A stretch of DNA of 64,000 bases from Corythucha ciliata. Lineage: Eukaryota; Arthropoda; Insecta; Hemiptera; Tingidae. Below are positions 43,778 to 53,696 of the stretch, in pieces. The notes beneath the pieces are model-generated. The model saw nothing but the letters and a program-made list of their open reading frames with translations. It made no database searches and had not been told where the DNA came from. Within the stretch, counting starts at the first letter, position 1; every line of letters begins with the position of its first letter. A program made the position numbers and the translations under genes. The stretch covers positions 7,564,001-7,628,000 of the forward strand of contig CM075937.1 of the NCBI GenBank assembly GCA_038030265.1, in the 5' to 3' direction.

Positions 43778-43944
43778 GTCGCTGCTGTTTGAAGTGTGGA
43801 AAAGAGTACACTAAAGTTTCTTCACTTGCTTTTCATCAAAGATATGAGTGCGGACTGCGGTTTGGTTGTGTTATTTGTTCAAAAGTTTACACTAGAAAGA
43901 GTTCTTTGAAGAAACACGTGGCTTCTGTCCATTTTTACCGTTAA
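43778..43944 (+). CDS. lola-like terminal exon E24, first class B unit
   Basis: The acceptor TTTTTCTAG ends at 43777. Finger 1 is CLKCGKEYTKVSSLAFHQRYEC. The linker is short (GLRFG), leading at once to finger 2, CVICSKVYTRKSSLKKHVASVH. This compact form, with CSKxYxxxxSLKKH in place of CxYKSHRKS, marks class B, which predominates downstream. The tail is FYR. AATAAA is at 43977-43982. Confidence 0.9.
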
Positions 43945-44109
43945 ACAAGAAAACTTAATGATGTTATCATTGTTACAATAAAAAAAATGAGTTTCATTTA
44001 TTTAAGAAAAAACGCGTTGGTTGGGTGCTGGCAATGAATTGACTGGAGGGAGGGGTATTTGTTTGTCATCCTTTTTCTAAAGCTTTTTTTCTTGCGAACC
44101 TCCTCACAG

Positions 44110-44291
44110 GGCCGTTCAAAAGGTTCACCTGTAGCTGCGGTCGACGTTTCCAACACTCGGCTCATTATTCCTACCATTTGAGAAATGAGTGCGGACGGTC
44201 GTTCAAATGTCCCTACTGTCCACGAGAGACTGGAATTCGAAGCAATCTAACCAAACACATTCATCGAATGCACCTACAGATCGTCAGCTGA
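44110..44291 (+). CDS. lola-like terminal exon E25, class B
   Basis: The acceptor CTCCTCACAG ends at 44109. The leader PFKRFT precedes finger 1, CSCGRRFQHSAHYSYHLRNEC. The linker is GRSFK. Finger 2 is CPYCPRETGIRSNLTKHIHRMH, with one extra residue in the loop relative to other class B units. The tail LQIVS ends at TGA. Confidence 0.9.
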
Positions 44292-44427
44292 ACTATTCGA
44301 CAGCTGAAGCTTGTGCCCCCCTCTCACACTCTCTCTCTCTCTTCCTCCCCCGACCCTGTCACCTTTAAGAACTTTCAATTATCCTTAAGTGTGACACTAG
44401 TTTTTTTTTTTATTATTGTCCTTACAG

Positions 44428-44612
44428 CCGTTAGAGTTTGCGACTGCGGTAAACAGTTTCGCGACAAAAGTTACTACTATAAGCACAAAAAATGGGAATG
44501 CGGCAAGTCACCAGCATTTTCCTGTCCGCATTGTCCCTTCAAGGCGTTCATCAGGAGAAACGTTGTACTTCACGTGTATAACAAGCACGGAAAAGTAAAA
44601 CTGAATCAATGA
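44428..44612 (+). CDS. lola-like terminal exon E26, class A within the class B zone
   Basis: The acceptor TCCTTACAG ends at 44427. Finger 1 is CDCGKQFRDKSYYYKHKKWEC, the linker GKSPAFS, and finger 2 CPHCPFKAFIRRNVVLHVYNKH. The tail is GKVKLNQ. By linker and HKKWEC it belongs to class A, and it is the most 3' member of that class that I found. Confidence 0.92.
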
Positions 44613-44808
44613 AATTATTTGTCATGCTCATGATTGTGTCTACTAGTTTTGCTTGTAACTAAATTAAAGACGTCATTGAAACACTGACCGTTCATTCTAA
44701 AAGTTATCCGGATGGGTGGGGTGGGGAGTTGGTGGACGAATGGCAGGGGTCTAAATTATAAGGAATTTTCTATAAATAAATAACGTATTTGTCGCATTTC
44801 TTTTCCAG

Positions 44809-45011
44809 GTATAAATGAAAAACAAGAAATGTCCCGCAATCCAAAAATATGTCCCTGCGGTAGGAAATTTACTGTGCTGCGCTATTACGTCTACCATGTT
44901 AAACGTGAATGTGGTCGCAAATTTAAATGTCCGGAATGTTTCAAAGACTTTTCCACTAAACGTACGCTGAAAACTCACGTTATTCTGCTGCACAGTGGTG
45001 TCAAATTGTGA
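44809..45011 (+). CDS. lola-like terminal exon E27, class B
   Basis: The acceptor TTTTCCAG ends at 44808. A leader of about 12 residues (INEKQEMSRNPK) precedes finger 1, CPCGRKFTVLRYYVYHVKREC. The linker is GRKFK. Finger 2 is CPECFKDFSTKRTLKTHVILLH. The tail is SGVKL. A long antisense open frame across this exon is a shadow. Confidence 0.9.
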
Positions 45012-45480
45012 CAATTTTGTATGGGAACTAAAATAACTTGTAGCGAAGCAAAAAGAAAAAAAATATATAAAATTGTATTGTTTACTGTTCGACTGTTTCA
45101 TTTCGAGCATGTGCACGACTTGCATTGTTGATCTGTGGGAGGTTTTGGACAATTTCAACGGCTTTTCTTCGAATTTATGTGTGTATTGCACAAGTGGGTA
45201 TTTACTGTGGCTATTCATGTTGGAAAACACGAATTTCATGGGATCGGGATTTTGTTTTTTCGTGCTTTTTGCATGGAGTCCACAGTGTGAGTCACAGGAA
45301 TCGCTAACATGTGACAATTCCTTGATCTTACTCCTTTTGGCTTTCTTTCTCTTTCCTAACCTCTCAAACCCTTCCGCCTGACACCCACCGCCTGACCTTT
45401 CGTACATTATTATATTTATTATTTTCTCGTACTGTTTTTTCGCTACATTTTTTTTTTTCTCTCTTCAACCCCCACCACCC
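45012..45480. other. Intron without a recognised exon
   Basis: No Cys/His pattern in either strand beyond chance, and no repeat family recognised. Ends in a long C/T tract feeding the next acceptor. Confidence 0.4.
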
Positions 45481-45490
45481 ACCAAAACAG

Positions 45491-45837
45491 CAGCGTCGTC
45501 GCGCCAGAAAAACCGTTACCCCAACAAAGGCGGCGTATTTCTCCCATTCGAAGCGTGTCGACCGTCGTCGTCATCATCCAGTGGTGGGTGGAAGACCAAC
45601 GCTGCCGCTGCACTAGTGACTCAACAATCGTCGGCCATGGACAGTGGTGGAGGTGGTCAACGGCACGCGCCCACCTTTAAAATTGGAGTCAAAGGGGAGA
45701 AAATCCGTAAACGGTGTCGCGTCTGCTATTCAAAAGGACGACGGAAAGAGGTGGCCATTCTCTGTTTGGACTGCTACGGTGAGCCTGGGCTTTGTCCACA
45801 GCCGTGTTTCAACGAGTACCATCACTATATGTACCAG
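45491..45837 (+). CDS. Alternative exon E28a with piggyBac-transposase-like C-terminal zinc domain
   Basis: The acceptor ACCAAAACAG ends at 45490 after a strong pyrimidine tract; phase 1, like every unit of the array. A Ser/Gly/Ala-rich leader of about 70 residues precedes RKRCRVCYSKGRRKE, then CLDC, CPQPC and FNEYHH. This cysteine spacing (C-x2-C, C-x2-C, C-x3-C, then H) is the signature of the cysteine-rich C-terminus of piggyBac-type transposases. No DDE catalytic part is present. The exon stops at a CAG|GTATGG donor, phase 0, and continues in E28b. Domain capture from a transposon is inferred. Confidence 0.8.
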
Positions 45838-45919
45838 GTATGGAGGGGAATTTCAGCCCTCCCCCCCACCCATTATTTTCTTATTTCCATCAGTTCTTTA
45901 TTTTTTTTTTAAATTACAG

Positions 45920-45955
45920 AAACGGCTCGATTTTAAATTCGACGTCGGATCGTAG
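45920..45955 (+). CDS. E28b, short terminal exon
   Basis: The acceptor AAATTACAG ends at 45919, phase 0, matching E28a. 11 residues (KRLDFKFDVGS) and TAG, with AATAAA at 46000-46005. The KRLDFKFDV end recalls the piggyBac tail after EYH. An unspliced reading through the intron would instead add a hydrophobic tail. Confidence 0.7.
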   Translation, partial: KRLDFKFDVGS

Positions 45956-46186
45956 CCTTTAAAGGCCTAATTTATTTTTTTGTTATTTGGGACTGTATAA
46001 ATAAAGCTAATTAAACTTTTAAGTCATTTTAATAATAAAATTAATGTTTCCTTAATATTTTGACTGAATTAACAATATTCACCCCAACTATACACCATTT
46101 CCATGGTGCTTTCGCCACTTATTTCGACCACCATGGGATGAGGGACATCCAGGAGGTCAGATCAAACACTTTGAGCAGTCGATATT

Positions 46187-47195
46187 TTGTGGTTGGAGCA
46201 TTTCTGCGGTTTGACCTTGCCTGTGGTTCAATCCTACCTGGGGTGGTTGGAACGTTTGTGTGGTTGTACCTTTTCAGTGTTTGAACCTTGGCTGTGGTTC
46301 GATATTTGGCTGTGGTTAGTCCTTGGCTGTGGTTCGACCTTGGCTGTGGTTCGACCTTGGCTGTGGTTCGAACCTTGGCTGTGGTTCGACCTTGGCTGTG
46401 GTTCGAACTTGGCCGTGGTTCGACCTTGCCTGTAGTTTGACCTTGGCTGTGGTTCGACCTTGGCTGTGGTTCGACCTTCACTGTGGTTCGACCTTACCTT
46501 TGGTTAGGGATTTCCACCATTGCAGTGGTTGACGTGCTTTAGTTGGACCATCTCCCGTGGTTCGAGCTTCTCTGTCGCTCGGAACCGATCCAACCACAGC
46601 GTGGCTCCAACCAAAAAAACGATAAAACCACAGTAAAGGTCGAACCATAGCAAAGGTCCAACCACAGCCAAGGCCAAACCACAGCAATGGTCCAACCACA
46701 GCCAAGGTCCAACCACAGCTAAAGTCAAACCACAGCAAAGGCCAAACTACAGCAATGGTCCAACCACAGCCAAGGTCCAACCACGAAAAGCTCGAACCAC
46801 AGCAAAGGCCAAACTACAGCAATGGTCCAACCACGGCCAAGGTCCAACCACAGCTAAAGTCAAACCACAGCAAAGGCCAAACCACAGCAATGGTCCAACC
46901 ACAGCCAAGGTCCAACTACAGCTAAAGTCAAACCACAGCAAAGGCCAAACCACAGCAATGGTCCAACCACAGCCAAGGTCCAACCACAGCTAAAGTCAAA
47001 CCACAGCAAAGGCCAAACCACAGCAATGTGCAACTGCAATGAAGGTCCAAACACAGCCATCGGTTCAACTACAGCAATCGTCCAACCTCAGCTAAGATCC
47101 AATCACGGCTAAGGTCTTTCACAGGGAAGTTTGAACTTCAGCCAAGGTCCAAACATAGCTAAAGTCCAACCACAGCAGAGCTCCAACCACAGTAA
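46187..47195. repeat. Foldback-like element FB3, the largest
   Basis: The left arm (46187-46580) repeats CTTGGCTGTGGTTCGACC; the right arm (46590-47195) repeats GGTCCAACCACAGC with a higher-order period of about 65-100 bp (GCCAAACCACAGCAATGG, then GGTCCAACCACAGCCAAG). The centre is CGGAACCGATCCAACCACAG. No gene. Confidence 0.87.
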
Positions 47196-47407
47196 ATTTC
47201 CAGTCATTAAAAGCGAATAAAACACGCTTCATCCAGGAAAACTGCATTTTCGGATGCTATAAAGTGTCTTACTGCTTTTGTCTTGCGGTCGCGTTCGTCT
47301 AATGCGTCGGACAGGACTTTGACGCACCCCCCCCCTCTTCCCCTTTTCCGGTGTCACACCACCGACCCACTTTAGATTAATTGTTTTTTTTTTTTTTTCG
47401 CATGCAG

Positions 47408-47600
47408 GAGGGGGACAAAAACTCTTCAATTTTACGTGCGAGTGCGGCCGAAACAACAATCACAAAGCCGACTATGTTAAACACAAGCTGGTGTGCGGGC
47501 GAACTTTCACCTCTGCCCCGTGTGCTCTTTAAAACTTACAAGGACGAGCGGTCAATGAAAGACACTACGAGTCGGCTGAAGCTAACTAAGACTCCCCCCC
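47408..47600 (+). pseudogene. Decayed class B terminal exon E29
   Basis: The acceptor GCATGCAG ends at 47407, phase 1. Finger 1 survives, CECGRNNNHKADYVKHKLVC, with the usual Phe lost. Immediately after GRTFTS the frame ends at TAA (47530-47532). Finger 2 remnants lie in other frames (CPVCS, then KTYKDERSMK), so at least two small indels have occurred, and its His pair is gone. Confidence 0.75.
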
Positions 47601-47809
47601 CCCCCCGCTTCACGCATCATTCCAAGTTTTGTCGTTATTTTTTCATTTTACACTCCAGCGGTGTCCTGTTAGGTGGTAGAAATGGTAACGTCAGCGCGGG
47701 TGGCCTAACGGCCGTTTAGGTACGCAGTTTGTTTATCGGTCTAAACTTATACTTAATTTTAGTGTTTTATCCATCTATTAATTATTATTTTTTTGTGAAT
47801 TTACGACAG

Positions 47810-48013
47810 GGCAAGAGCTCAGAGCGAAAACATTCAACTTTAAATGTAACTGCGGTCGAAACTTCACCCATAAAAGACATGTAAGTGGAGCGCGGACGAG
47901 TTTTCCTCTGTCATTTCTGCTCGAAAAAGTATAAAGATGAGGTGTCGTTGAGATTGCATCTGTTCACTCGTCACCAGCGTAAATTTACCGGCGACATTCA
48001 AGAGAAAACGTGA
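47810..48013 (+). pseudogene. Decayed class B terminal exon E30
   Basis: The acceptor TACGACAG ends at 47809. The frame encodes the start of finger 1, CNCGRNFTHKRH. A deletion of roughly 11-14 nt then removes the end of finger 1 and shifts frame. Finger 2 is intact in the shifted frame (CHFCSKKYKDEVSLRLHLFTRH), with an in-frame TGA at 48011-48013. A new donor-like CATGTAAGTGG spans the break, so unusual splicing is conceivable. Confidence 0.75.
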
Positions 48014-48095
48014 AAAGCCCCCCCCCCTCTCTTTACAACTCTCCAACCAATCGCCCCTTTTTCCATCCATTTCGGCACTTATTCTTCTTGTTTAG

Positions 48096-48184
48096 TGCAA
48101 TATTTCGAGACTGAGGCTTCAAGGCTGAATCCCCTACAATTTTGTGAAACGAAATTTAGGTGCAACTGTAATAAAATTAAATAA
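48096..48184 (+). pseudogene. Truncated terminal exon E31
   Basis: The acceptor CTTGTTTAG ends at 48095, phase 1. 28 residues with a normal-looking leader and only the first Cys pair of finger 1 (KFRCNCNK), then TAA. The remainder of the unit is missing. It lies directly upstream of intact E32. Confidence 0.6.
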
Positions 48185-48303
48185 AAAAAAAGAGATGCGC
48201 TTCCAATAGGCTTTTTTGTTCCATTGTGTGTGTGTGTGTGTGGCTGTTTAATCCGCGCGTTGCTAATTTTTTCATTTATTTTTTTTTTGTTCATTGACGA
48301 CAG

Positions 48304-48485
48304 GAATAAAAAGTTACAACTTTAAATGTGACTGCGGTCGGAATTTCACGCACAAAAAGAACTACGACCAACACAAGCGTAAGGAGTGCGGACGAATTTT
48401 CAGCTGTACCGAATGTAGCAAAACGTACAAGGAAGCGAAATCGCTGAGAATGCACCGATTTGAATATCACCAACTGCGAAACTAG
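48304..48485 (+). CDS. lola-like terminal exon E32, class B
   Basis: The acceptor TGACGACAG ends at 48303, the same word as in decayed E30. Finger 1 is CDCGRNFTHKKNYDQHKRKEC, the linker GRIFS, and finger 2 CTECSKTYKEAKSLRMHRFEYH. The tail QLRN ends at TAG. It is the surviving member of the E29-E32 cluster and gives the template for judging the broken ones. Confidence 0.92.
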
Positions 48486-49190
48486 GTGCTATTTAGAGCT
48501 TATAATAAGAGTTTTTCTTTTTCGAAGTCGTTTAATCGTTCTTATAATTTGTTTTTGTTCTTATGTCTATTATAAGAATTATCTGTGCATTAACAGTACG
48601 TGATGCTTCCTAAACCAGTGGGGCCGTAACGCTGCTAGTTGCGCTGTGGCAGTCCGTCGGAAGGGTTTTGGATCATTTTACACGGGTTTTTGTCATGTAA
48701 ACCACGAGTTGTGTGATGAATGACTGTCAATTGGCTACCCTGTTGTCAAAATTTCCATTGCTCAGCTCAAAAAACATGAATTCGTGGTCGAAATTCCCCT
48801 ATTCTGAGATCAAACTTGTGTTTAAATAGAGCAACTCAATGACTTGGGCGGGGGGAATCGTGTTCGTCCAAGGACAGAATTGGTCAATTTTTGAGCTAAA
48901 CAGCGAATTATAGGGTCAGAAGAGTGGTTTTTCGATCTGTGAGCCAGAAAAAATGAGTCTGACGGTGGGAGGGGGGAGGAGACAGTCGTGACCGCCCCGT
49001 ACCTCCAACCTTATCAGCGAGTCACAAACAAAACACCAATTCTCGTCGCTCTCTCGTGGGTGGTTCTCACTGCCGTCGAAAGAATATTCGAGCCCGTGAT
49101 GATGGTGGGGGGGGGGGAGTAGAACTCAACAGAACTTCCTCCCCTCACACTCGATTGCTTCGGAATCTCGCTGTAAATATTTTAATCCAC
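48486..49190. other. Intron without a recognised gene
   Basis: Contains a few family-B-like words. No finger pattern was seen. Confidence 0.4.
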
Positions 49191-49725
49191 AAAAATGGGC
49201 AAAAAGCAATAAACCACAACAATAAAGCACCAACCACAAATTTTAGCAACAATCAGCGCTTTTTCTCAATTTCAGCCATACATATGTAGAGCATTTTTCG
49301 AACATTTCAGCACCAAACGAGCGTTTTTCCTCAATTTTAGCCGCAAATTGGCGAGATTGCCACGAGAAATCTTGAACTGGCACATTTTCCAACTTTTACC
49401 CTTCAATATTACCGATTTTTCTCCAATTTTAGCCGTAAGCGAATTAGCACTTTTACGCAATTTCAGCCATCTATTATTTACGAAATTATTATAGCGCTTT
49501 TTTCAATTTTTGCCATAAAAAGGGCCCCTCCAACACCGCCCACTAGCGATATTTCTTAATTTCGGTCAAGACGTAGCATCGAGGAACAGCAAATATAGGT
49601 AGATTTTCTCTAAATTAGCGCTTTTTCAAATTAAAGCGCAAATAAGCGCTTTTTCAAAATTTCAGCCGTTAATATTAGCACTTTTTCTAAATTTTTGTCT
49701 TGGACTTGCCACTAAAATCAGCAAA
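49190..49725. repeat. Satellite family A block
   Basis: TTTTTCTCAATTTTAGCCG and GAATTAGCACTTTT units of about 29 bp; same orientation as the array at 1095-3200. Runs into foldback element FB4. Confidence 0.65.
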
Positions 49726-50465
49726 AAGCTCTGGCCATAGCAAAGCCTAACCCCAGCAAACCACAGCAAACTTACAACCCACAGTATAGCTCCAAACCAC
49801 AGCAAAAGATCGAACCGGAACGTGGCTGGAGTGCTTGTGTGATTGAAGCTGCGTGCTGTGGTTCGACCTTTCCTCGTGTTTGGACCTTTGGCTGTGGTTC
49901 GACCCTTGCAGTGGTTAGAACTTTCCTGTGGTTCAACCCTTTCTGTGGTTACACCTTGCTGTGGTCGGAGCGTTCGTGTGGTTGGAGCCGTGCAGTTGTT
50001 CGGAACGGCTCCAACCACAGCACAGCTCCGTCCAACCACATCACGGCTCCAACCACACGAACGCTCCAACCAGAGCAGGGATTGAGAACCACAGGCAAGG
50101 GTGAACCACGCGAAGGCTTGAACCACAGAAATGGCCTGACCACTTAAAACTTCCAGCCACAGCAATGGTCGAACCACAACAGCGAGGTACCAAATCACAC
50201 CAAATCCTCCAAGCCACGGCAAAAGACCGAACCACAGCAAATGGCCAAACCACAGTATGGCTCCAACCACACAAACGCGTCAACCACAGGAAAACTGTAA
50301 CCGCAGCAAGGTCGAGCCACAGCAGTGGTCGTACCACTGCGAGTTACCAAACCACGGCAAAGGACCAAACCGCTGTAAAGGGCCAAACCACAGCAAAGCA
50401 CCAAACCATAGCAATGCTCCTAGGTCCAGCAAAGCTCGTAACCACTGCAAAGGTCCAACCCATTG
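49725..50465. repeat. Foldback-like element FB4
   Basis: After a short inverted piece, 49820-49995 reads GTGGTTCGACC-type units, and 50010-50465 reads ACCACAGCAAAGG-type units. The centre CGGAACGGCTCCAACCACAG closely matches that of FB3. Confidence 0.8.
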
Positions 50466-51200
50466 AGAACCCCCCCCCCCCACGAAGCCCAGGGCCCCAG
50501 CGGTAACGGACCCAGTGCCTCCTCCGTCTTGTCAGGGTCCTGTCTTGTTCTCATTAAGTTTTTTAAAAAATTGTTTGGGCGCTTTCACTCATACATAAAC
50601 CCAAATTTCGTGGGTATGGCTCTCGCAAAAACAAACTTCTAGGGGGGGGGGGTCTCGTTTTAAAAAAAATTACGGGTTTCGGTCTTTCCAAAGGCGAATT
50701 TCGCGTGTTTTGCTCTTTTAAAACCAAATTTCACGATTCTGGCTGTTATCACCATCAAATTTCACCGAATTTGCTGTGAGAAAAACCCATTTTTCGGGTT
50801 TTGCTCTTATCAAATTGAATAGCCAACGTACAGGGTGTTTTCACCCTCACCATTCCCGCCCCCCCCCCACGTTTTCCGATTTTCCGACCGATTTTCTATT
50901 TAAAGTTCTAATTCGACATCTTTTAAGGAAGAATAGCCAGGACGACAATCGACTATCGTTTAGTTTTCCGGGCTGAACAGTCGGTTTTGCCGGTCAATTT
51001 CTGAATCAAAATAATCAATTTCAGCAGTTTTCTTTGTCGCATTTTACTTCTTCGAAGAGGAAAACGGCTTTTTTTGGTGTTTTGGGTATGAAAAATTCAA
51101 TTTTTTATCGTTTGTTCAATTAGTTTGGAGGGGGGGGCACACTTTTCAATATTTTATCTTTATTTTTTTTACTAATTCAATTTTTTTTTTGTATCCCCTC
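50466..51200. other. Intron with short family B stretch
   Basis: 50570-50800 holds CCAAATTTCGTGGGTATGGC-type units. The rest is unique and leads to the E33 pyrimidine tract. Confidence 0.45.
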
Positions 51201-51203
51201 CAG

Positions 51204-51394
51204 TTAGACGCTTCAACTTTACATGCGACTGCGGCCGCAATTTCACGCACAAGCATCACTACGTGCAGCACAAGAAAGTCGATTGTGGCCGTATTTTTGC
51301 CTGCACCCAGTGCTCGAATACGTACAAAGACCAGAGAACGGCCATGTTACACCGTTTGATTGTTCACAATGGTGATCCTGTAAATACCGGGTGA
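51204..51394 (+). CDS. lola-like terminal exon E33, class B
   Basis: The acceptor TCCCCTCCAG ends at 51203. Finger 1 is CDCGRNFTHKHHYVQHKKVDC, the linker GRIFA, and finger 2 CTQCSNTYKDQRTAMLHRLIVH. The tail is NGDPVNTG. Very close to E32 in finger 1 (THK...QHKKVDC against THK...QHKRKEC). Confidence 0.92.
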
Positions 51395-51807
51395 ACGCAA
51401 ACGCCATTTTAGGGGTAGGCAATATAAAGTAGTCGACGCCTACTAACAATCTGGTGTTCGGGGGGGGGGGGAGTTTTCCCCCCACGGTATTTCACCTCCA
51501 TTCACGCAAAACTTTATCATTTTTTTTAACCCTAATATGGATGATGCGTTTACACGGATGATGTACAGTTGGCTAAGTTCACAAATTGTGAGAAAATTAA
51601 ATGAAAAAAAAAAAAAAGTATTTTTTCGTTGTTTTTTGTCCACTTTTCTATTCAACTTACAGAATTGGAAATGACCCGTGTACACATAAACCGCCGAATA
51701 ATCACTTTTTTTTTTCGTTTTATTTTGCACTTCCCTCACCCTCCCCCCCTTTCCCACACAAAGTAATTTAAAAAATGTTAATAAACGCGATGATTTTATT
51801 TCAACAG

Positions 51808-52049
51808 CCCGCGGATTGCATCCACGGAGAATGTACAAATTTTCTTGCCACTGCGGAAGGAATTTCAACCATAAAAGTCATTTTCTCTACCATAAACGGT
51901 CCGAATGTGGACGAATCTACGAGTGTCAGTTCTGCAATCGAACTTACAAGGACAAAAAAGCTTTGCGCATTCACTGTCTGTCAATTCACGGTTTTAATAT
52001 TAATAGCAACGCTGCGGTGTCTGTTTTAATGGATGACTGCACTTTTTAA
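51808..52049 (+). CDS. lola-like terminal exon E34, class B
   Basis: The acceptor ATTTCAACAG ends at 51807. A basic leader (RGLHPRRMYKFS) precedes finger 1, CHCGRNFNHKSHFLYHKRSEC. The linker is GRIYE. Finger 2 is CQFCNRTYKDKKALRIHCLSIH. A tail of about 21 residues, longer than usual, ends VLMDDCTF. AATAAA is at 52076-52081. Confidence 0.9.
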
Positions 52050-52236
52050 ATAGTTAATTTAAATTATTTGTGGACAATAAAATGATTTTTTTTTTATTTA
52101 ATGAGTTATGCTTTTTTTGAGGGGGGGAGGTTGAATCCTGTAGTTTTCTGCCTTGTTTCGCTTTCATCTTCCTTTCTGATTTATACGTTGAATTTAATTT
52201 GTTTATTTGAGCTAACATTAAGCGCTTATTTTCCAG

Positions 52237-52661
52237 ACGATGATGATCCATCGTCCCTCGATCCGTCACTACCACCGCCATCAGACAGTGGCCAGTTCCT
52301 TGACCGCCTTCTCAAAGGCCCCTACCAGCCGTACAAGACGAGCTATCCCAAGGGCAACGCTGGTCGCTCTTTTGTCGCTCAATGGTATCTTGAGTTCACC
52401 TGGCTCGAGTACAGTGTTCTGACCGACAGAGCCTACTGTTTCTACTGTCGATTTTTTGACTTTGGTATGGTGGATCCGCGGCGACGCACGACAGTTTTCA
52501 CTATCGACGGGTTTTCAAATTGGAAAAAAGGTCCGGAAAAGATGCGCCTTCATGAAATGTCAAAAAGTCATCAGATGAGCCAGACGGCCATGTACACTTA
52601 TTTAAATGACCCGACTCAAAGACATTCGATAATGTCGTCTTTTAACGCTGACCTAGTCTAA
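52237..52661 (+). CDS. Alternative terminal exon E35 with TTF-type (hAT/ZMYM-like) zinc finger
   Basis: The acceptor TATTTTCCAG ends at 52236; phase 1, like all units. An acidic start (DDDDP) and Ser/Pro leader precede GPYQPYKTSYP, then WLEYSVLTDRAYCFYCRFF, then FSNWKKG and LHEMSKSH. This order (GPxQP, Y-P, WLEYS, C-x2-C-RFF, F-x-NWK, H-x6-H) is the TTF-type zinc finger found at the N-terminus of hAT transposases and in ZMYM-type host proteins. No transposase catalytic part follows: the exon stops after about 35 more residues at TAG. It replaces the lola fingers in this isoform, if joined to the shared 5' part. Confidence 0.85.
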
Positions 52662-52872
52662 TTCTCAAGGTTTTTCAATCTATCCACCACTCCAATTTAT
52701 TATGATTAATAATTAAATTAATGTATTATTCAAAACTCTTTATAAACAATTATGACTACCCATTTCCCCTCCCCCTTTCCCCTTTTGACAAAAGCCCGTT
52801 ACGGTGCCCAGTGCGTTTCCCCAGGTGTCCTCCTTCAAATAATTTAACGGTCAATATTTATTTATTTTTCAG

Positions 52873-53066
52873 TTCCTGGGAAAAAGTACAATTTTAGCTG
52901 CGTGTGCGGTCGAAATTTTACCCACAAATTCAATTTCGTTCATCATCAAAAGACCGAGTGTGGTCGAACTTTTCCTTGCAATTACTGTACAAAAAAATTC
53001 AAAGGAGCGAATAATTTAAAGTTCCATATTGCTTCCGTTCATAAATTATTATTGAGGAATGTATGA
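52873..53066 (+). CDS. lola-like terminal exon E36, class B
   Basis: The acceptor TTATTTTTCAG ends at 52872. The leader PGKKYNFS precedes finger 1, CVCGRNFTHKFNFVHHQKTEC. The linker is GRTFP. Finger 2 is CNYCTKKFKGANNLKFHIASVH. The tail is KLLLRNV. Near-duplicate of E39 1.4 kb downstream, with E37 and E38 in between. Confidence 0.93.
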
Positions 53067-53242
53067 ATTTAATTGGTTTTTAATTGTTGTGTATTTTCGA
53101 ATTAATAAATTGATTCGTTAATTATTTTTAGTTATCACCATATCATTCTTTGTGTTTGTTGTTATTTCAATCAAATTGGCTGATTTGTAATCTTTAAACT
53201 CTCCCCCCTCTTCCCCCCTCTACTATTTTTCTCTTTTTTCAG

Positions 53243-53427
53243 ACATACTTAAAACCTGTTACACCTGTAACGACTGCGGCGATCGTTTTTCCCAACAGTG
53301 GCACCTGACAGAGCATCAAGACCACGTCTGCGGCCTCTATTTGACGTGTCATTTGTGCGAGACTAAATTTAAAAGCTCGCGAAGTCTTTATTTGCACAAA
53401 CAAACTAAACACGCGGGGGAAAAATAG
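53243..53427 (+). CDS. lola-like terminal exon E37, divergent class B
   Basis: The acceptor CTCTTTTTTCAG ends at 53242. Finger 1 is CNDCGDRFSQQWHLTEHQDHVC (C-x2-C, CGD). The linker is GLYLT. Finger 2 is CHLCETKFKSSRSLYLHKQTKH. The tail is AGEK. An extra Cys pair (CYTC) just before finger 1 means either pair could be the metal ligand. Confidence 0.9.
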
Positions 53428-53511
53428 ACCACCGTAAAGCATCAGCAGCTGCGTAACAAAATTAAATTTTAGGTTAGCTCGTTAATTTTTTTGTTTTGTT
53501 TCTCTGGACAG

Positions 53512-53696
53512 GTGCCTACGCCTGTCCACGGTGTCACAGGACGTACAAGCGGAAGAATCGGCGTGATTTTCACTTGCGACGCGAGTGCGGCATGACGTTC
53601 GCCTGTACATTTTGTTCGAAAATTTTCGCGCAAAAATCTTCGCTTAAAATCCATTTGTTTAGTGTTCACGGCAGTGTTTTGAGCGATTTGTCTTGA
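53512..53696 (+). CDS. lola-like terminal exon E38, class B
   Basis: The acceptor CTCTGGACAG ends at 53511, only 84 bp after E37. Finger 1 is CPRCHRTYKRKNRRDFHLRREC, with CHR for CGK and a very basic helix. The linker is GMTFA. Finger 2 is CTFCSKIFAQKSSLKIHLFSVH. The tail is GSVLSDLS. An (ATT/ATA) microsatellite follows near 53740. Confidence 0.9.

Noticed and set aside
44751..45407. Antisense open frame of 218 codons
   Set aside because: It overlaps the confident sense exon E27, has low-complexity composition and no domain. A shadow of AT-rich sequence.
46187..47060. Open frames rich in Trp, Cys, Gly and Leu
   Set aside because: Direct translation of the 17-bp repeat in FB3; the same happens in FB1, FB2, FB4 and in family E.
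52237..52661. Interpretation of E35 as part of a complete hAT transposase gene
   Set aside because: No transposase catalytic or dimerisation sequence follows, and neighbouring exons are lola-type on both sides within about 200 bp.
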